Below are positions 17,585 through 27,083 of a stretch of 64,000 bases of DNA, piece by piece. The notes under the pieces are model-generated. The model did not search any database. It had not been told where the DNA came from and worked only from the letters and a program-made list of their open reading frames with translations. The position numbers were made by a program, and so were the translations under genes. How positions within the stretch are numbered: the first letter of the stretch is position 1; each line of letters starts with the position of its first letter. Source of the stretch: Sphingomonas sp. Leaf67 (GTDB lineage: Bacteria > Pseudomonadota > Alphaproteobacteria > Sphingomonadales > Sphingomonadaceae). The stretch lies in contig NZ_LMLP01000023.1 in assembly GCF_001421965.1 (NCBI RefSeq), forward strand, positions 124,001 through 188,000, in the 5' to 3' direction.

Positions 17585-18835
17585 ATCGGCCGAAAATCGC
17601 CGCCAGAACCACAGTCCCGACAGGCATGCGCCGCAAATTAACACCAGCGCGGTGGCCAGCGTTGCGCCGGTGAAGAACCCCAGCCACGGCGCGCGATCGT
17701 CGGCCAGCTCGCGCAGCAGCAGCAACGCGACGCTGCCGGCATAGCCGAACGAATCGGCCAGATAGATCAGGAAGCCGGCATTGCCCGGCGACTGGCCCAG
17801 CGCCATCATCCGGTCGAACAGCACCGCACTGAACGGCGCATAGGCGCTGTAGATGCCGATCCCGATCCACACCGTCCACGCGACCGGCCCGATCCACCCC
17901 AGCCGGAACAGCAGGGTCGCCCCGCCCAGCGCGACCGCGCCGAACAGGATCGCGCCATGGATCGCCAGCAGCGCGCGCAGATTGCCGCGGATCTTGGCCA
18001 GCAGCGCCATGCCGATCAGCACGACGACGGTCACCGGCACTTCGGTGATCGAAAAGATCGCGGCCGGCGCACCGTTGCCAAGGTCGCCCCAGATCTCGGC
18101 GGCGAAATTGTCGCGGAAATCGCGCAGGCCCGTCAGCAGCGTGTAGCCGAGGATCAGCAGCGTCAGCGGCAGGGCGTGGGCGCGGACATAGGCAAGGCGC
18201 GCCGCACCATCCATCGCCACCCGCGTGCCCCGCGCCGCGCGGTCGGCGGCATCGGGCGGCGGGGTGCGGGCCAGCACGATCAGCGCGACGATCAGGATCG
18301 GCGCGAACAGCAGCCCGGTGACCGCCGGCATCCAGAAGGGCGACAGTCCGTGCTGCACCAGCAGCGCCCCCGCCGTCTTGGTCGCGCCCGACGACAGGAT
18401 GAAGCTGGCGGTCAGCATCGCCGCCAGCATCTCCGACACCCGCCGCCCCTCCAGATAGCTGAACACCAGCCCCCAGATCATGCCGAGCGGCAGCCCGTTG
18501 AGGAACAGGCAGACCGGCCCGAACCGCGGCGGCAGGATCGCGAAGCCCAGCAACGCCACCCATGCTGTCGCAACCAGCGCGAGGATCAGCCGGGCCCGCG
18601 CGCCGGTCGCATGTTCGGCGACGACCTTCACCCCCAGCATCTTCGACAGGGCATAGCCGATCGCCTGCGCGAGGATCAGCGTCGCCTTGTAATCGAGCGC
18701 CGGCCACAGCGCCGCCTGATCGGCGAAACCGACCGCCATCACCGGTTTGCGAAAGCCGTACATCGCGAAATAGACGCAGAATGCGGCCATGCCCGCCGCG
18801 AACAGGCTGAAACGGGAAGGGGCAGGCGTCGGCAA
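17579..18835 (-). CDS. DUF5690 family MFS-like membrane protein
   Basis: A 418-residue protein with about 12 hydrophobic segments. The start FAAGMAAFCVYFAMYGFRKPVMAVGF and the segment TGLRDFRDNFAAEIWGDLGNG near residue 225 match DUF5690, a transporter-like family related to MFS organophosphate antiporters. It lies upstream of a TonB receptor and a phospholipase C on the same strand. A role as inner-membrane carrier for a phospholipase product is plausible but unproven. A divergent exonuclease gene starts 95 bases away. Confidence 0.75.
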   Translation of the reverse strand: MPTPAPSRFSLFAAGMAAFCVYFAMYGFRKPVMAVGFADQAALWPALDYKATLILAQAIGYALSKMLGVKVVAEHATGARARLILALVATAWVALLGFAILPPRFGPVCLFLNGLPLGMIWGLVFSYLEGRRVSEMLAAMLTASFILSSGATKTAGALLVQHGLSPFWMPAVTGLLFAPILIVALIVLARTPPPDAADRAARGTRVAMDGAARLAYVRAHALPLTLLILGYTLLTGLRDFRDNFAAEIWGDLGNGAPAAIFSITEVPVTVVVLIGMALLAKIRGNLRALLAIHGAILFGAVALGGATLLFRLGWIGPVAWTVWIGIGIYSAYAPFSAVLFDRMMALGQSPGNAGFLIYLADSFGYAGSVALLLLRELADDRAPWLGFFTGATLATALVLICGACLSGLWFWRRFSADT

Positions 18836-18930
18836 GGTCGGGCAATCGTTGCGAATATCGTCGGTCTATCGCACGGATATGTCGGTTCGATGACCTTGGC
18901 AGGCCCGGCCGTCCGCCCCATGTGTCGGGC

Positions 18931-19926
18931 ATGGCTCTCGCGCGCTGGATCACGCCGCACCCCACCGGCATTCATATTCCGGCGATCGATATGTGGATCG
19001 ACCCGTCCGAACCGGTCGCGCGCGCGCTGGTGACGCACGGCCACGCCGATCATGCGCGCGGCGGGCATCAGACGGTGTGGGCGACGCCCGAAACGCTGGC
19101 GATCATGGACGCGCGCTACGGACCGCAGAACGGCATTGGCGTCGCCTATGGCGAAAACCTGACGGTCGGCGATGTCGGCATTTCGTTCGTTCCCGCCGGC
19201 CATGTGCTGGGATCGGCGCAGATCGTGCTCGACCACCGGGGCGAGCGCGTCGTCGTCTCGGGCGATTACAAACGGCGCGCCGATCCGACCTGCATGGCCT
19301 TTCAACCGGTGCCCTGCGACGTGTTCGTGACCGAGGCGACGTTCGGCCTGCCCGTCTTCCGCCATCCCGAGACCCGTGACGAGATCGACAAGCTGCTGGC
19401 GGCACTGCGCACCGAACCCGAACGCTGCGTGCTGGTCGGGGCCTATGCACTGGGCAAGGCGCAGCGGGTGATCGCGGAGGCGCGGGCGATGGGGTTCGAC
19501 GATCCGATCTACCTGCACGGCGCGCTCCAGCGGCTGTGCGACCTGTATGTCGAACTGGGCGTCGATCTGGGCGAGCTGCGCCCGGCGACCGGCGCGACCA
19601 AGGCCGAGTTGCAGGGTCGGATCATCATCGCGCCGCCCTCCGCCTTGAACGATCGCTGGTCGCGGCGGCTGCCCGATCCGATCACGGCGATGGCCAGCGG
19701 CTGGATGCGCGTCCGCCAGCGCGCGCGCCAGCGCGGCGTCGAACTGCCGCTGATCCTGTCCGACCATGCCGACTGGGACGAACTGACCCGGACGCTGACC
19801 GAGATCGCGCCAAAGGAAGTCTGGGTGACGCACGGCCGCGAGGACGCGCTGGTCCATTGGTGCATGACCCGCCAGATCAAGGCCCGCGCGCTCGATCTGG
19901 TCGGCTTCGACGACGAAGACGACTGA
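18931..19926 (+). CDS. Ligase-associated DNA exonuclease (metallo-beta-lactamase fold)
   Basis: A 331-residue protein matching the ligase-associated exonuclease family (TIGR04122). The metal motif THGHADHARGG is near residue 37, followed by GHVLGSAQI, SGDYKRRADPT, and the beta-CASP-like SDHADWDEL near the C-terminus. These proteins usually sit with an ATP-dependent DNA ligase and a large helicase. Here the next gene is a convergent glycosidase and the upstream neighbour is DUF5690, so the partner genes are absent. The ATG at 18931 was chosen; a GTG nine bases upstream is possible. Confidence 0.85.
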   Translation: MALARWITPHPTGIHIPAIDMWIDPSEPVARALVTHGHADHARGGHQTVWATPETLAIMDARYGPQNGIGVAYGENLTVGDVGISFVPAGHVLGSAQIVLDHRGERVVVSGDYKRRADPTCMAFQPVPCDVFVTEATFGLPVFRHPETRDEIDKLLAALRTEPERCVLVGAYALGKAQRVIAEARAMGFDDPIYLHGALQRLCDLYVELGVDLGELRPATGATKAELQGRIIIAPPSALNDRWSRRLPDPITAMASGWMRVRQRARQRGVELPLILSDHADWDELTRTLTEIAPKEVWVTHGREDALVHWCMTRQIKARALDLVGFDDEDD

Positions 19927-19933
19927 CCGGGCG

Positions 19934-22219
19934 TCAGCGCACCGCGAACGTTCCCGTCACCTCGACGCCGTCGCCCGCATGGACCCACAGGTCGAACGCC
20001 CCCGGCTCGATCCGCCACGCACCGTCGCCGGCGATCAGCGCCAGATCGTCGCCCGCGATCCTTAGATCGACCCGCGCCTCGGCTCCGGCCGCCAGCGTCA
20101 CCCGCGCGAACGCCTTCATCTGCCGCACCGGTCGCGTCCGGCTGGCGACCCGGTCATGGACATCGACGCGGACCAGCGTCGTGCCCGCGCGTTCGCCGAT
20201 ATTGCGGACCAGCACCGACACCGGCACCGCCGCCCCTGCCGGCACCACCGCCGGCACCCGCAGGTCCGACACCGCGAACCGCGTATAGCCCATGCCCGAC
20301 CCGAACGGGTACAGCGCCCGGTCCGGCGCATCGCGCCAGCGACTGCGCCCCGCCAGCATCGGGTCGGTGTCGGGCGCGGGCCGCCCGGTACTGCGCCGGT
20401 CGTACGACCAGGGCTGCTGCCCGCTCGCGATCGGAAAGCTGACCGGCAGTCGCCCGGTCGGCTCGGCCACCCCGAACACGATGTCGGCGATCGCCGCCCC
20501 GGTCTGCTCCCCCAGAAACCACGTCGCGAGCAAGGCCGGCGCATCGCGCACCGCCCCGTTCAGCGCGAGCGCCCGGCCATGCCGCAACAGCACGACCACC
20601 GGCGTACCTGTCGCGGCTACCGCCTCGGCCAGTGCCTGTTGCGCCGCCGGCACGGTGATCTCGGTCCGGCTGTTGCCCTCACCCGACAGGTCGGCACCCT
20701 CGCCGATCGCCAGCAGCACCACATCCGCCGCGCGCGCCGCTGCCACCGCGCGTTCGATCCCGCCGGGCAGCGGCTCGCCGATCCCCGACCCCGCCTCGAC
20801 CGTCAGCGCCGCCGGATCGCGCAGCATCGCCCGCAATCCGCTGGCGATATCGATCCCGTCCGTCGCATCGCCCGCAAACGACCATGGCCCATTGAGATTC
20901 GCCCGGTCCGCCCCGAACGGGCCGATCAGCGCGATGCGTTTCCCCGTCCGTGGCAGCGGCAACAACTCGCCGTCGTTGCGCAACAGCACGATCGACCGCG
21001 TCGCGACCTCGCGCGCGACCCGTTTGATCGCAGCGCTCCCGGTCTCGCGCCGCTCGGCTTTCACATCGATCGACCGGAACGGATCGTCGAACAGTCCCAG
21101 CCGCTCCTTCAGCGTCAGCACCCGCCGCACCGCACGATCGACCGCCGCCATCGGCACCCGGCCGCTTTCGACCAGCGCCGGCAGATGCCGGACATACAGC
21201 CCGCTCTGCATCGACATGTCGATCCCGGCCAGCATGGCCAGCCGCGCCGCATCGGCTTCGTCGGCGGCGATCCCGTGCGCGATCAACTCGCGATCGGCAT
21301 CGTAATCCGACACGCACACCCCGTCGAACCGCAGTTCGTCGCGCAGCAGATCGGTCAGGATGCGCCGGTTGGCGCTGACCGGCACCCCGCCGAAATCGGT
21401 GAACGACGCCATCGTCGCGCCCGCCCCGGCGGCAAAGGCGGCGGCGAAGGGCGGCACGAACGTCTCGCGCAGCTCCGCCTCGCTCATGTCGACCGCGGCA
21501 TATTCCATGCCGCCCCGCACCGCGCCATAGCCGACGAAATGCTTCGGCGTCGCCAGCAACGCATCGGGGCGCGTCAGGTCCGGTCCCTGAAACCCCGCCA
21601 CCCGCGCCGCCGCCAGAACCCGGTTGAGCAGCACGTCCTCGCCCGCACCCTCCGCCACCCGGCCCCAGCGCTGGTCGCGCGCGACGTCGACCATCGGCGC
21701 AAAGGTCCAGTGGATGCCGCCCGCCGTCGTCTCGCGCGCCACCGCCCGTGCCGTGCGCCGCGACAGGTCGGGGTCGAACGCCGCCGCCTCGCCCAGCGGG
21801 ATCGGAAAGATCGTTCGGCACCCGTGCAGCACATCGGCGGCGAAGGTGAGGGGGATGCGCAGCCGGCTCGACAGCGCCGCTTCCTGCGCCCGCCGTCCCC
21901 CCGCCACGCCATAGCCGTTGAACACCATGCCGACGTGCCCGGCCCGGATATCGGCCAGCATCGCGTCGCGGCCGCGAGGATCGACCACCGGATTGAACAC
22001 CGCGCCGACCGGCCGGATCTCGTCGTTGAAACAGCTGAGCTGCCCGGCCTTTTCCGCCAGCGTCATGCGCGCCAGCAGCGCGTCGACCCGTGCCGACGCC
22101 CCCTGCGCCGCAGCGGCCCGTCCCGGCAGCACCGCCGCTGCCGTCGCCAGCAACGAAACCTCCAAAAGGGTCCGGCGGCGCAAGCATGGTTGTTCTACGA
22201 AATGTTGCCTGATCGCCAC
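19934..22219 (-). CDS. bglX: Glycoside hydrolase family 3 beta-glucosidase
   Basis: A 761-residue exported GH3 enzyme with N-terminal TIM-barrel, alpha/beta sandwich and C-terminal fibronectin-III-like domains. Key segments are AGQLSCFND, FAADVLHG, FAPMVDVARDQRWGRVAEGAGED, TPKHFVGYGA, the nucleophile Asp in GVCVSDYDAD, and the sandwich motif VLLAIGEGADLSGEGNSR. It carries a Tat-like export signal (RRRTLLEVSLLATAAAVLPGRAAAA). The ATG at 22219 lacks a clear ribosome-binding site; a TTG at 22183, just before the arginines, is an alternative. It is divergent from a TonB receptor with a shared 116-base promoter region, so both probably serve one oligosaccharide. Confidence 0.9.
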   Translation of the reverse strand: MAIRQHFVEQPCLRRRTLLEVSLLATAAAVLPGRAAAAQGASARVDALLARMTLAEKAGQLSCFNDEIRPVGAVFNPVVDPRGRDAMLADIRAGHVGMVFNGYGVAGGRRAQEAALSSRLRIPLTFAADVLHGCRTIFPIPLGEAAAFDPDLSRRTARAVARETTAGGIHWTFAPMVDVARDQRWGRVAEGAGEDVLLNRVLAAARVAGFQGPDLTRPDALLATPKHFVGYGAVRGGMEYAAVDMSEAELRETFVPPFAAAFAAGAGATMASFTDFGGVPVSANRRILTDLLRDELRFDGVCVSDYDADRELIAHGIAADEADAARLAMLAGIDMSMQSGLYVRHLPALVESGRVPMAAVDRAVRRVLTLKERLGLFDDPFRSIDVKAERRETGSAAIKRVAREVATRSIVLLRNDGELLPLPRTGKRIALIGPFGADRANLNGPWSFAGDATDGIDIASGLRAMLRDPAALTVEAGSGIGEPLPGGIERAVAAARAADVVLLAIGEGADLSGEGNSRTEITVPAAQQALAEAVAATGTPVVVLLRHGRALALNGAVRDAPALLATWFLGEQTGAAIADIVFGVAEPTGRLPVSFPIASGQQPWSYDRRSTGRPAPDTDPMLAGRSRWRDAPDRALYPFGSGMGYTRFAVSDLRVPAVVPAGAAVPVSVLVRNIGERAGTTLVRVDVHDRVASRTRPVRQMKAFARVTLAAGAEARVDLRIAGDDLALIAGDGAWRIEPGAFDLWVHAGDGVEVTGTFAVR

Positions 22220-22284
22220 AGTCCGGCTCGCAAATACTTGTGTCCGTTAACCAACATTGCAGCACTTCCGGACCGGGTCTAGTT

Positions 22285-22296
22285 GTAACCGGTTCC
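22285..22296. promoter_or_regulatory. Operator-like dyad GTAACCGGTTCC
   Basis: The centre AACCGGTT is a perfect 8-base palindrome with a CG centre, as in LacI-family operators. It lies between the divergent GH3 and TonB receptor genes, 40 bases before the receptor start, well placed to control both. Confidence 0.45.
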
Positions 22297-22335
22297 GGCG
22301 ACCCCGGGGCCAAAGAATATACCGTGGAGAGGATC

Positions 22336-24876
22336 ATGCTGACATTCCATCGCTTCGGCGCGCGCGCGGCGTTGCTGGCTGGCGCGACGCTGCTGCCGGT
22401 CGCTGCCTTTGCACAGACGCCGCCCGCCGATCCGGCGGCCACGCAGGGCACCGATGCCGCGACGGCCGACGACGAACAGGACGTCATCGTCGTCACCGGC
22501 ACGACCACCCGCGACCGTCCGCTCATCACCGCATCGGCCGACATCACGCTCGCCGACCGCGCCGATATCGACCGGCGCGCGCCGCGGTCGACCGCCGACA
22601 TGCTCGAACTGGTCCCCGGCATCTTTGTCGAGGCGACGGCGGGGCAGGTGTCGAACAACTATTCGGTGCGTGGTCTTCAGGGCGGTGGCCAGCGGTTCGT
22701 GCAGCTGCAGGAGGACGGCATGCCGATCCTCTATGGCGGCGGCGGTGCCGACTTCTTCTTCGATCAGGATCTGACCATCGATCGCCTCGAAGCGGTCAAG
22801 GGCGGTTCGTCGGGCGTGCTGACCGTCAACGGCGCGGGCGCGACGATCAACTTCATCTCGCGCCGGCCGAACTTCAACGAAGCCGAGGGGGCGGCGCGCG
22901 TCACCGCCTATAATTACGGCATGAAGCGCGGCGATTTCTATTATTCGCAGCCGCTCAGCGACAAACTCGCCTTCAACATCGGCGGTTATGTCCAGTCGAG
23001 CCCCGGCGTGCGCGACAACCCGTTCGACTATGCCGGCTGGCGTATCAAGAGCATGCTCGAATATCGCTTCGACGGCGGCGGCTATGTCCGCCTGTCGGCA
23101 AAGGGCGGCGATGTCGAGAACGCCTATTATGCGACGATGCCCTACCGGCTCGACGATGGTGAGGTGAAGGGGATACCCGGCCTCGATACCCAGTTCGGCA
23201 ATGTCGGCGGCGACGCGTTCGCCAACATCGCCGTGCCGGTATCGACCTTCGCGCACCCCGGCGGCTTCCGCGAATTCCGCTACCGCGACGGGATCAAGGC
23301 CAAGACCGCGCAGGTCCGCTTCGATGTCGAAAAGCCGCTGACCGACACGATCGACCTGTTCGCCCACGCCCGCTATCTGAAATATTCCTACGACTTCAAC
23401 GGCCTGTTCCCCGGTTCGGGGACCGGTAACGGCGGCCTGACCAGCGCGCAGAACTATCTGACGCCCGGTGGCAATTCGCCGATCGACGGGCTGCTTACGC
23501 TGGGTGCCGCTGCCTTCCCCAACACGGTGCGCTTCGGCATCAAGAATCTGCGGACCGGCGTGGTGCTCGGCTCGAACCAGACGGCGGACCTGAATGCGCT
23601 GAACGGCAACGGCTTCCTGCAACGCACCGTGCTCAACCACGATTATATCGACGGGCGCGATTTCGGCGCGAATGTCGGCGGCCGTTGGGAATTCGAGAAC
23701 GATAATTTCAAGAACTCCCTGACCGCCGGCGTCATGTATTACAACGTCAAGCGTTCGCAGGATCAGTCGGCCACCGCCAGCGTCGTCAACGGCGTGCAGA
23801 CCAACAGCGACATCTATGACATCGTCGCGCTCGACGCCGGCAACCGTGTCATCGGCACGCTGTCGGACAACGGCCTCGTTTCCTATGGCGACTGGGGTGC
23901 CGGCATCCGCGAGCGTCTGGATTCGACCGTCTCGCTCTACGCGAACGACGAAGTCGCGATCGGCGACCTGCGCATCGACGGCGGCGTACGCTGGGAAAGC
24001 GACGATGCGACCGCGCGCGACGGTGGCGAACTGGCGGGCAGCCAGCCGGTGCCGGCGGGGGTCGGCGGCGTGGTCCGCACCGTCGGGTCGGCGTATAACG
24101 GCGTGCTCGCGGTGCGCGAACGCACGCAGCGCAAGGCGTCGTGGACGGTCGGTGCCAACTATCTGCTTACGCCGAACTTCTCGGTCTATGCCCGCTATGC
24201 CAACGGCTTCCAGACGAACAACGTCGATCCGATCACCACGATCGAGCTGTACGAAGCGGGCGTCCGGTATCAGATGGGCCGTTTCTTCTCCGGTTCGGCC
24301 ACCGTCTTCCGCACCAATTTCGACAATCAGAACTATAATTTCGCCAACCCCACCAACCCCTCCCAACAGCAGAATCTGAACGCCGACCTGAAGACGAAGG
24401 GCGTCGAGATCGATTTCGTCGTGCGTCCGACGACATGGTTCTCGGTCGATTTCCAGGGTGTGTTTCAGGACCCGCAGCTGCTCAACCTGCAACTCGACGG
24501 CGTCGATCAGGGCGCGTCGTTCGAGGGCAATCGCCCCGAACGCACGCCGGCGCAGCTGTTCACGATCCTGCCGACGCTCACGCTGCCCAATGGCGCGGGC
24601 GAGGTGTATGCCCGCTACAAATTCGTCGGCAAGATCTTCGCCGACAACGGCAACGGCATCGCGCTGCCCAGCTATGGCGTCACCGGTTTCGGCGTGAACC
24701 TGAACCTGACCAAGCGGGTGCAACTGAACCTGAACGCCGACAATGTGTTCGACGTGGTCGGCTTGACCGAGGGCAATCCGCGACAGGGTCAGACACAGGC
24801 GATCACCGACGGCTATTTCTACGCCCGCGGTATCGTCGGCCCGACCTATGGCGGATCGCTGACCTTCCGGTTCTAA
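22336..24876 (+). CDS. TonB-dependent receptor (carbohydrate locus)
   Basis: An 846-residue outer-membrane receptor. The signal peptide ends at VAAFA-QT, the TonB box-like DVIVVTGTT is at about residue 50, the plug contains NNYSVRGLQGG and VQLQEDGMPILYGGGGADFFF, and the barrel ends GGSLTFRF. Start ATG at 22336 follows GGAGAGGA. It is divergent from a GH3 beta-glucosidase and followed by a six-hairpin glycosidase-like gene, which points to uptake of a beta-linked oligosaccharide. The ligand is not determined by sequence. Confidence 0.92.
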   Translation: MLTFHRFGARAALLAGATLLPVAAFAQTPPADPAATQGTDAATADDEQDVIVVTGTTTRDRPLITASADITLADRADIDRRAPRSTADMLELVPGIFVEATAGQVSNNYSVRGLQGGGQRFVQLQEDGMPILYGGGGADFFFDQDLTIDRLEAVKGGSSGVLTVNGAGATINFISRRPNFNEAEGAARVTAYNYGMKRGDFYYSQPLSDKLAFNIGGYVQSSPGVRDNPFDYAGWRIKSMLEYRFDGGGYVRLSAKGGDVENAYYATMPYRLDDGEVKGIPGLDTQFGNVGGDAFANIAVPVSTFAHPGGFREFRYRDGIKAKTAQVRFDVEKPLTDTIDLFAHARYLKYSYDFNGLFPGSGTGNGGLTSAQNYLTPGGNSPIDGLLTLGAAAFPNTVRFGIKNLRTGVVLGSNQTADLNALNGNGFLQRTVLNHDYIDGRDFGANVGGRWEFENDNFKNSLTAGVMYYNVKRSQDQSATASVVNGVQTNSDIYDIVALDAGNRVIGTLSDNGLVSYGDWGAGIRERLDSTVSLYANDEVAIGDLRIDGGVRWESDDATARDGGELAGSQPVPAGVGGVVRTVGSAYNGVLAVRERTQRKASWTVGANYLLTPNFSVYARYANGFQTNNVDPITTIELYEAGVRYQMGRFFSGSATVFRTNFDNQNYNFANPTNPSQQQNLNADLKTKGVEIDFVVRPTTWFSVDFQGVFQDPQLLNLQLDGVDQGASFEGNRPERTPAQLFTILPTLTLPNGAGEVYARYKFVGKIFADNGNGIALPSYGVTGFGVNLNLTKRVQLNLNADNVFDVVGLTEGNPRQGQTQAITDGYFYARGIVGPTYGGSLTFRF

Positions 24877-24897
24877 AGGGGGGAACCGGTCATCCTT

Positions 24898-24985
24898 CCG
24901 TACCCCCGCGCAGGCGGGGGGCAGGGTCACGGGCACCGGACGTCGTTCTGCTTGGCTCTGAACCCCCGCCTGCGCGGGCGTACGG
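24898..24985. repeat. Palindromic intergenic element (88 bp)
   Basis: CCGTACCCCCGCGCAGGCGGGGG and its near-perfect reverse complement form 23-base arms around a 42-base spacer. It lies between the TonB receptor and the next gene and could act as a transcript-end hairpin, in addition to being a dispersed element. Confidence 0.85.
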
Positions 24986-25046
24986 TAAGGTCACGAAATA
25001 GCGCGGGCCTTCCTCAAGGCCCGCTCTTCGCGGAAGAGAGTAAGCG

Positions 25047-27083
25047 ATGAAGACCGTGATGCGGTGGATGCTGGCAGGCGCGATGGTGGCGGGAACGGGA
25101 CTGGCGGCGGCACAGCGCCCCGCGAAAACTCCCGAACTCGCCTTCCAGCTGACCGAGGGACAGAATCTCAACGCCTTCGTCCGCGAAGGGCCGGTCGCGG
25201 CGCATCTGCTCCTGCGCAACGGCACCGATCCGCGCATCCTCGTCGCGTTTCCGGCGGGCAATAGCGGCGTCGGCCTGTGGTTCGAACCGGTCGGGCGCGC
25301 GGCGACGTGGCGGCTCGAACAGGTGCCACGCCCGACCACCGCGCCGGGCATCGCCGGGCCGCAACCGGCGGTGCTGACGCTTGCCAGCATCGACGCGCCC
25401 GAACTGCGCATCAGGCAGGCGGTATTGTCGTCGATCCGCTTCCTGCGCGACTATCAGTCGGTCGGTCGGTTCCCGGCCGAAGTCGCGGTCGATCCGGTCG
25501 TCACCGGCAACACCATCCGCTGGAGCCGCCCGCGCCTCGACGGCAAACCCGGCTATCTGTTGCAGATAAGGTTGCTGTCCGGCGCGATCCGCAACGGCGC
25601 GCTGGTCGCCGATGCCGGCCGTCCGCTGCGCATGGAGATATTGGCGTCGAGCGGGGAGAAGCCGTTGACCGGCCTTGCCCGCGACGAATTGCTGAACGCC
25701 CGCGCCGCCGATGATCCCGCTGCCCGTAATGCGTTGCGATTCCTCAGCTATCGGGAGAAATTCCTCGCGGGATCATGGCGGTTTCAGACCTATTTCGGCC
25801 GCGATACGCTGATGTCGGTACGCCTGCTGATGCCGGTCTTGCAGCCGCAGGCGATCGAGGCGGGGCTGGGGTCGGTTCTCGCCCGGCTCGATGCGCGCGG
25901 CGATGTTGCGCATGAAGAGGGCATTGGCGAATTCGCCGTGGTCGACCGGCGTAAACTTCGGGAGCGCGGTGACGCTGCCGTGCTCGATTACGCGATGGTC
26001 GACGACGACTATATGCTCGCCCCCGTCGCCGCCGCCTATCTCCTCGACCACGCAAGCCCTTCTGCGGCAAAGACATTCCTCGCCCGCCCCTTGGCGAGCG
26101 AAGGCATCCCCGGCACCACCGCCCCGGCGGGAATGGCGCTTGTGCGTAACCTTCGTCACCTTATCACCACCGCCCAACCCTTCGCCGAAAATCCCAATTT
26201 CGCCAGACTGATAGCAATCCCGAAGGGCCGCCTGACCGGCCAATGGCGCGATAGCGAGGAGGGACTGGGTCGCGGACGCTATGCCTATGACGTCAACGCC
26301 GTGTTCGTCCCCGCCGCACTGGAATCAGCTGCCCGGCTGCTGCGCGCCGGGCTGCTCGACCGCTATCTGACGCCCGCGGATCGCACCGCGCTGACCCGCG
26401 CCGAGGCGATGGCCGGCGTCTGGCGCACCCGCGCGCCGGCGCTGTTCCGCGTGTCGCTCCCGGCCGCGCAGGCGAAGCCGCGTATCGACGCCTATGCCCG
26501 AACGCTCGGCATCCCCGTTGCACCGGCGCTGGCGTCGATCGGGTCCGACCCGATGGTGTTCCACGCGATCGCGCTCGACGATGCTGGCCGGACGATCCCG
26601 ATCGTGAATTCGGACGAAGGCTTCGCGCTGATGTTCGCCGAACCTTCGCCCGCCGATCTCGAAACCTATGTCACCGCCGCGATGCGGCCGTTCCCGGCCG
26701 GGTTGATGACCGATATCGGCATGCTGGTCGCCAACGCCGCGCAGACCGATGCGACGGTGCAGGCGCGCTTCACCCCCGCCGCCTATCACGGTGCGGTCGT
26801 GTGGTCGTGGCAGCAGGCGCTGTTCGCCGCCGGTCTGGAGCGACAGCTCGCCCGCCGCGACCTGCCCGCCGCGACTCGCGCGGTACTGACCCGCGCACAG
26901 GCGACGCTGTGGCGCGCAATCAATGCCACCCGCGCAACGCAAAGCTCCGAACTATGGTCATGGGCCTATCGCGGCGGCCGATATCAGGTGGTGGCGTTCG
27001 GTGCGGGCAAGCAGGACGTCGATGAATCCAACGCCGCGCAGCTGTGGAGCACCGTCTATCTGGCGGTACAGCCGCCGCGTTAG
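25047..27083 (+). CDS. Exported six-hairpin glycosidase-like protein, function unknown
   Basis: A 678-residue protein with a signal peptide (cleavage near GLAAA-QR). An N-terminal beta-rich domain covers about residues 30-220. It is followed by a helical region typical of (alpha/alpha)6 barrels: SWRFQTYFGRDTLMSVRLLMP near residue 250 resembles the FGRDS motif of amylo-alpha-1,6-glucosidase and GH15/GH63-like enzymes. GDVAHEEGIGEFAV, GQWRDSEEGLGRGRYAYDVNAVF and AYHGAVVWSWQQAL follow. Acidic residues in these motifs are candidate catalytic residues. It is probably a periplasmic glycosidase of the adjacent TonB/GH3 locus. I do not recognise a specific family. The ATG follows GGAAGAGAG. Confidence 0.75.
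   Translation: MKTVMRWMLAGAMVAGTGLAAAQRPAKTPELAFQLTEGQNLNAFVREGPVAAHLLLRNGTDPRILVAFPAGNSGVGLWFEPVGRAATWRLEQVPRPTTAPGIAGPQPAVLTLASIDAPELRIRQAVLSSIRFLRDYQSVGRFPAEVAVDPVVTGNTIRWSRPRLDGKPGYLLQIRLLSGAIRNGALVADAGRPLRMEILASSGEKPLTGLARDELLNARAADDPAARNALRFLSYREKFLAGSWRFQTYFGRDTLMSVRLLMPVLQPQAIEAGLGSVLARLDARGDVAHEEGIGEFAVVDRRKLRERGDAAVLDYAMVDDDYMLAPVAAAYLLDHASPSAAKTFLARPLASEGIPGTTAPAGMALVRNLRHLITTAQPFAENPNFARLIAIPKGRLTGQWRDSEEGLGRGRYAYDVNAVFVPAALESAARLLRAGLLDRYLTPADRTALTRAEAMAGVWRTRAPALFRVSLPAAQAKPRIDAYARTLGIPVAPALASIGSDPMVFHAIALDDAGRTIPIVNSDEGFALMFAEPSPADLETYVTAAMRPFPAGLMTDIGMLVANAAQTDATVQARFTPAAYHGAVVWSWQQALFAAGLERQLARRDLPAATRAVLTRAQATLWRAINATRATQSSELWSWAYRGGRYQVVAFGAGKQDVDESNAAQLWSTVYLAVQPPR

Noticed and set aside
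18931..19926. RNase J or beta-lactamase identity for the metallo-hydrolase
   Set aside because: Length (331 residues), the N-terminal HPTGIHIPAIDMWID region and the beta-CASP-like SDHADWDEL match the ligase-associated exonuclease family better.
22279..24936. Minus-strand open frame of about 885 codons opposite a TonB receptor
   Set aside because: It mirrors the receptor gene codon for codon and has no domain, signal peptide or ribosome-binding site.
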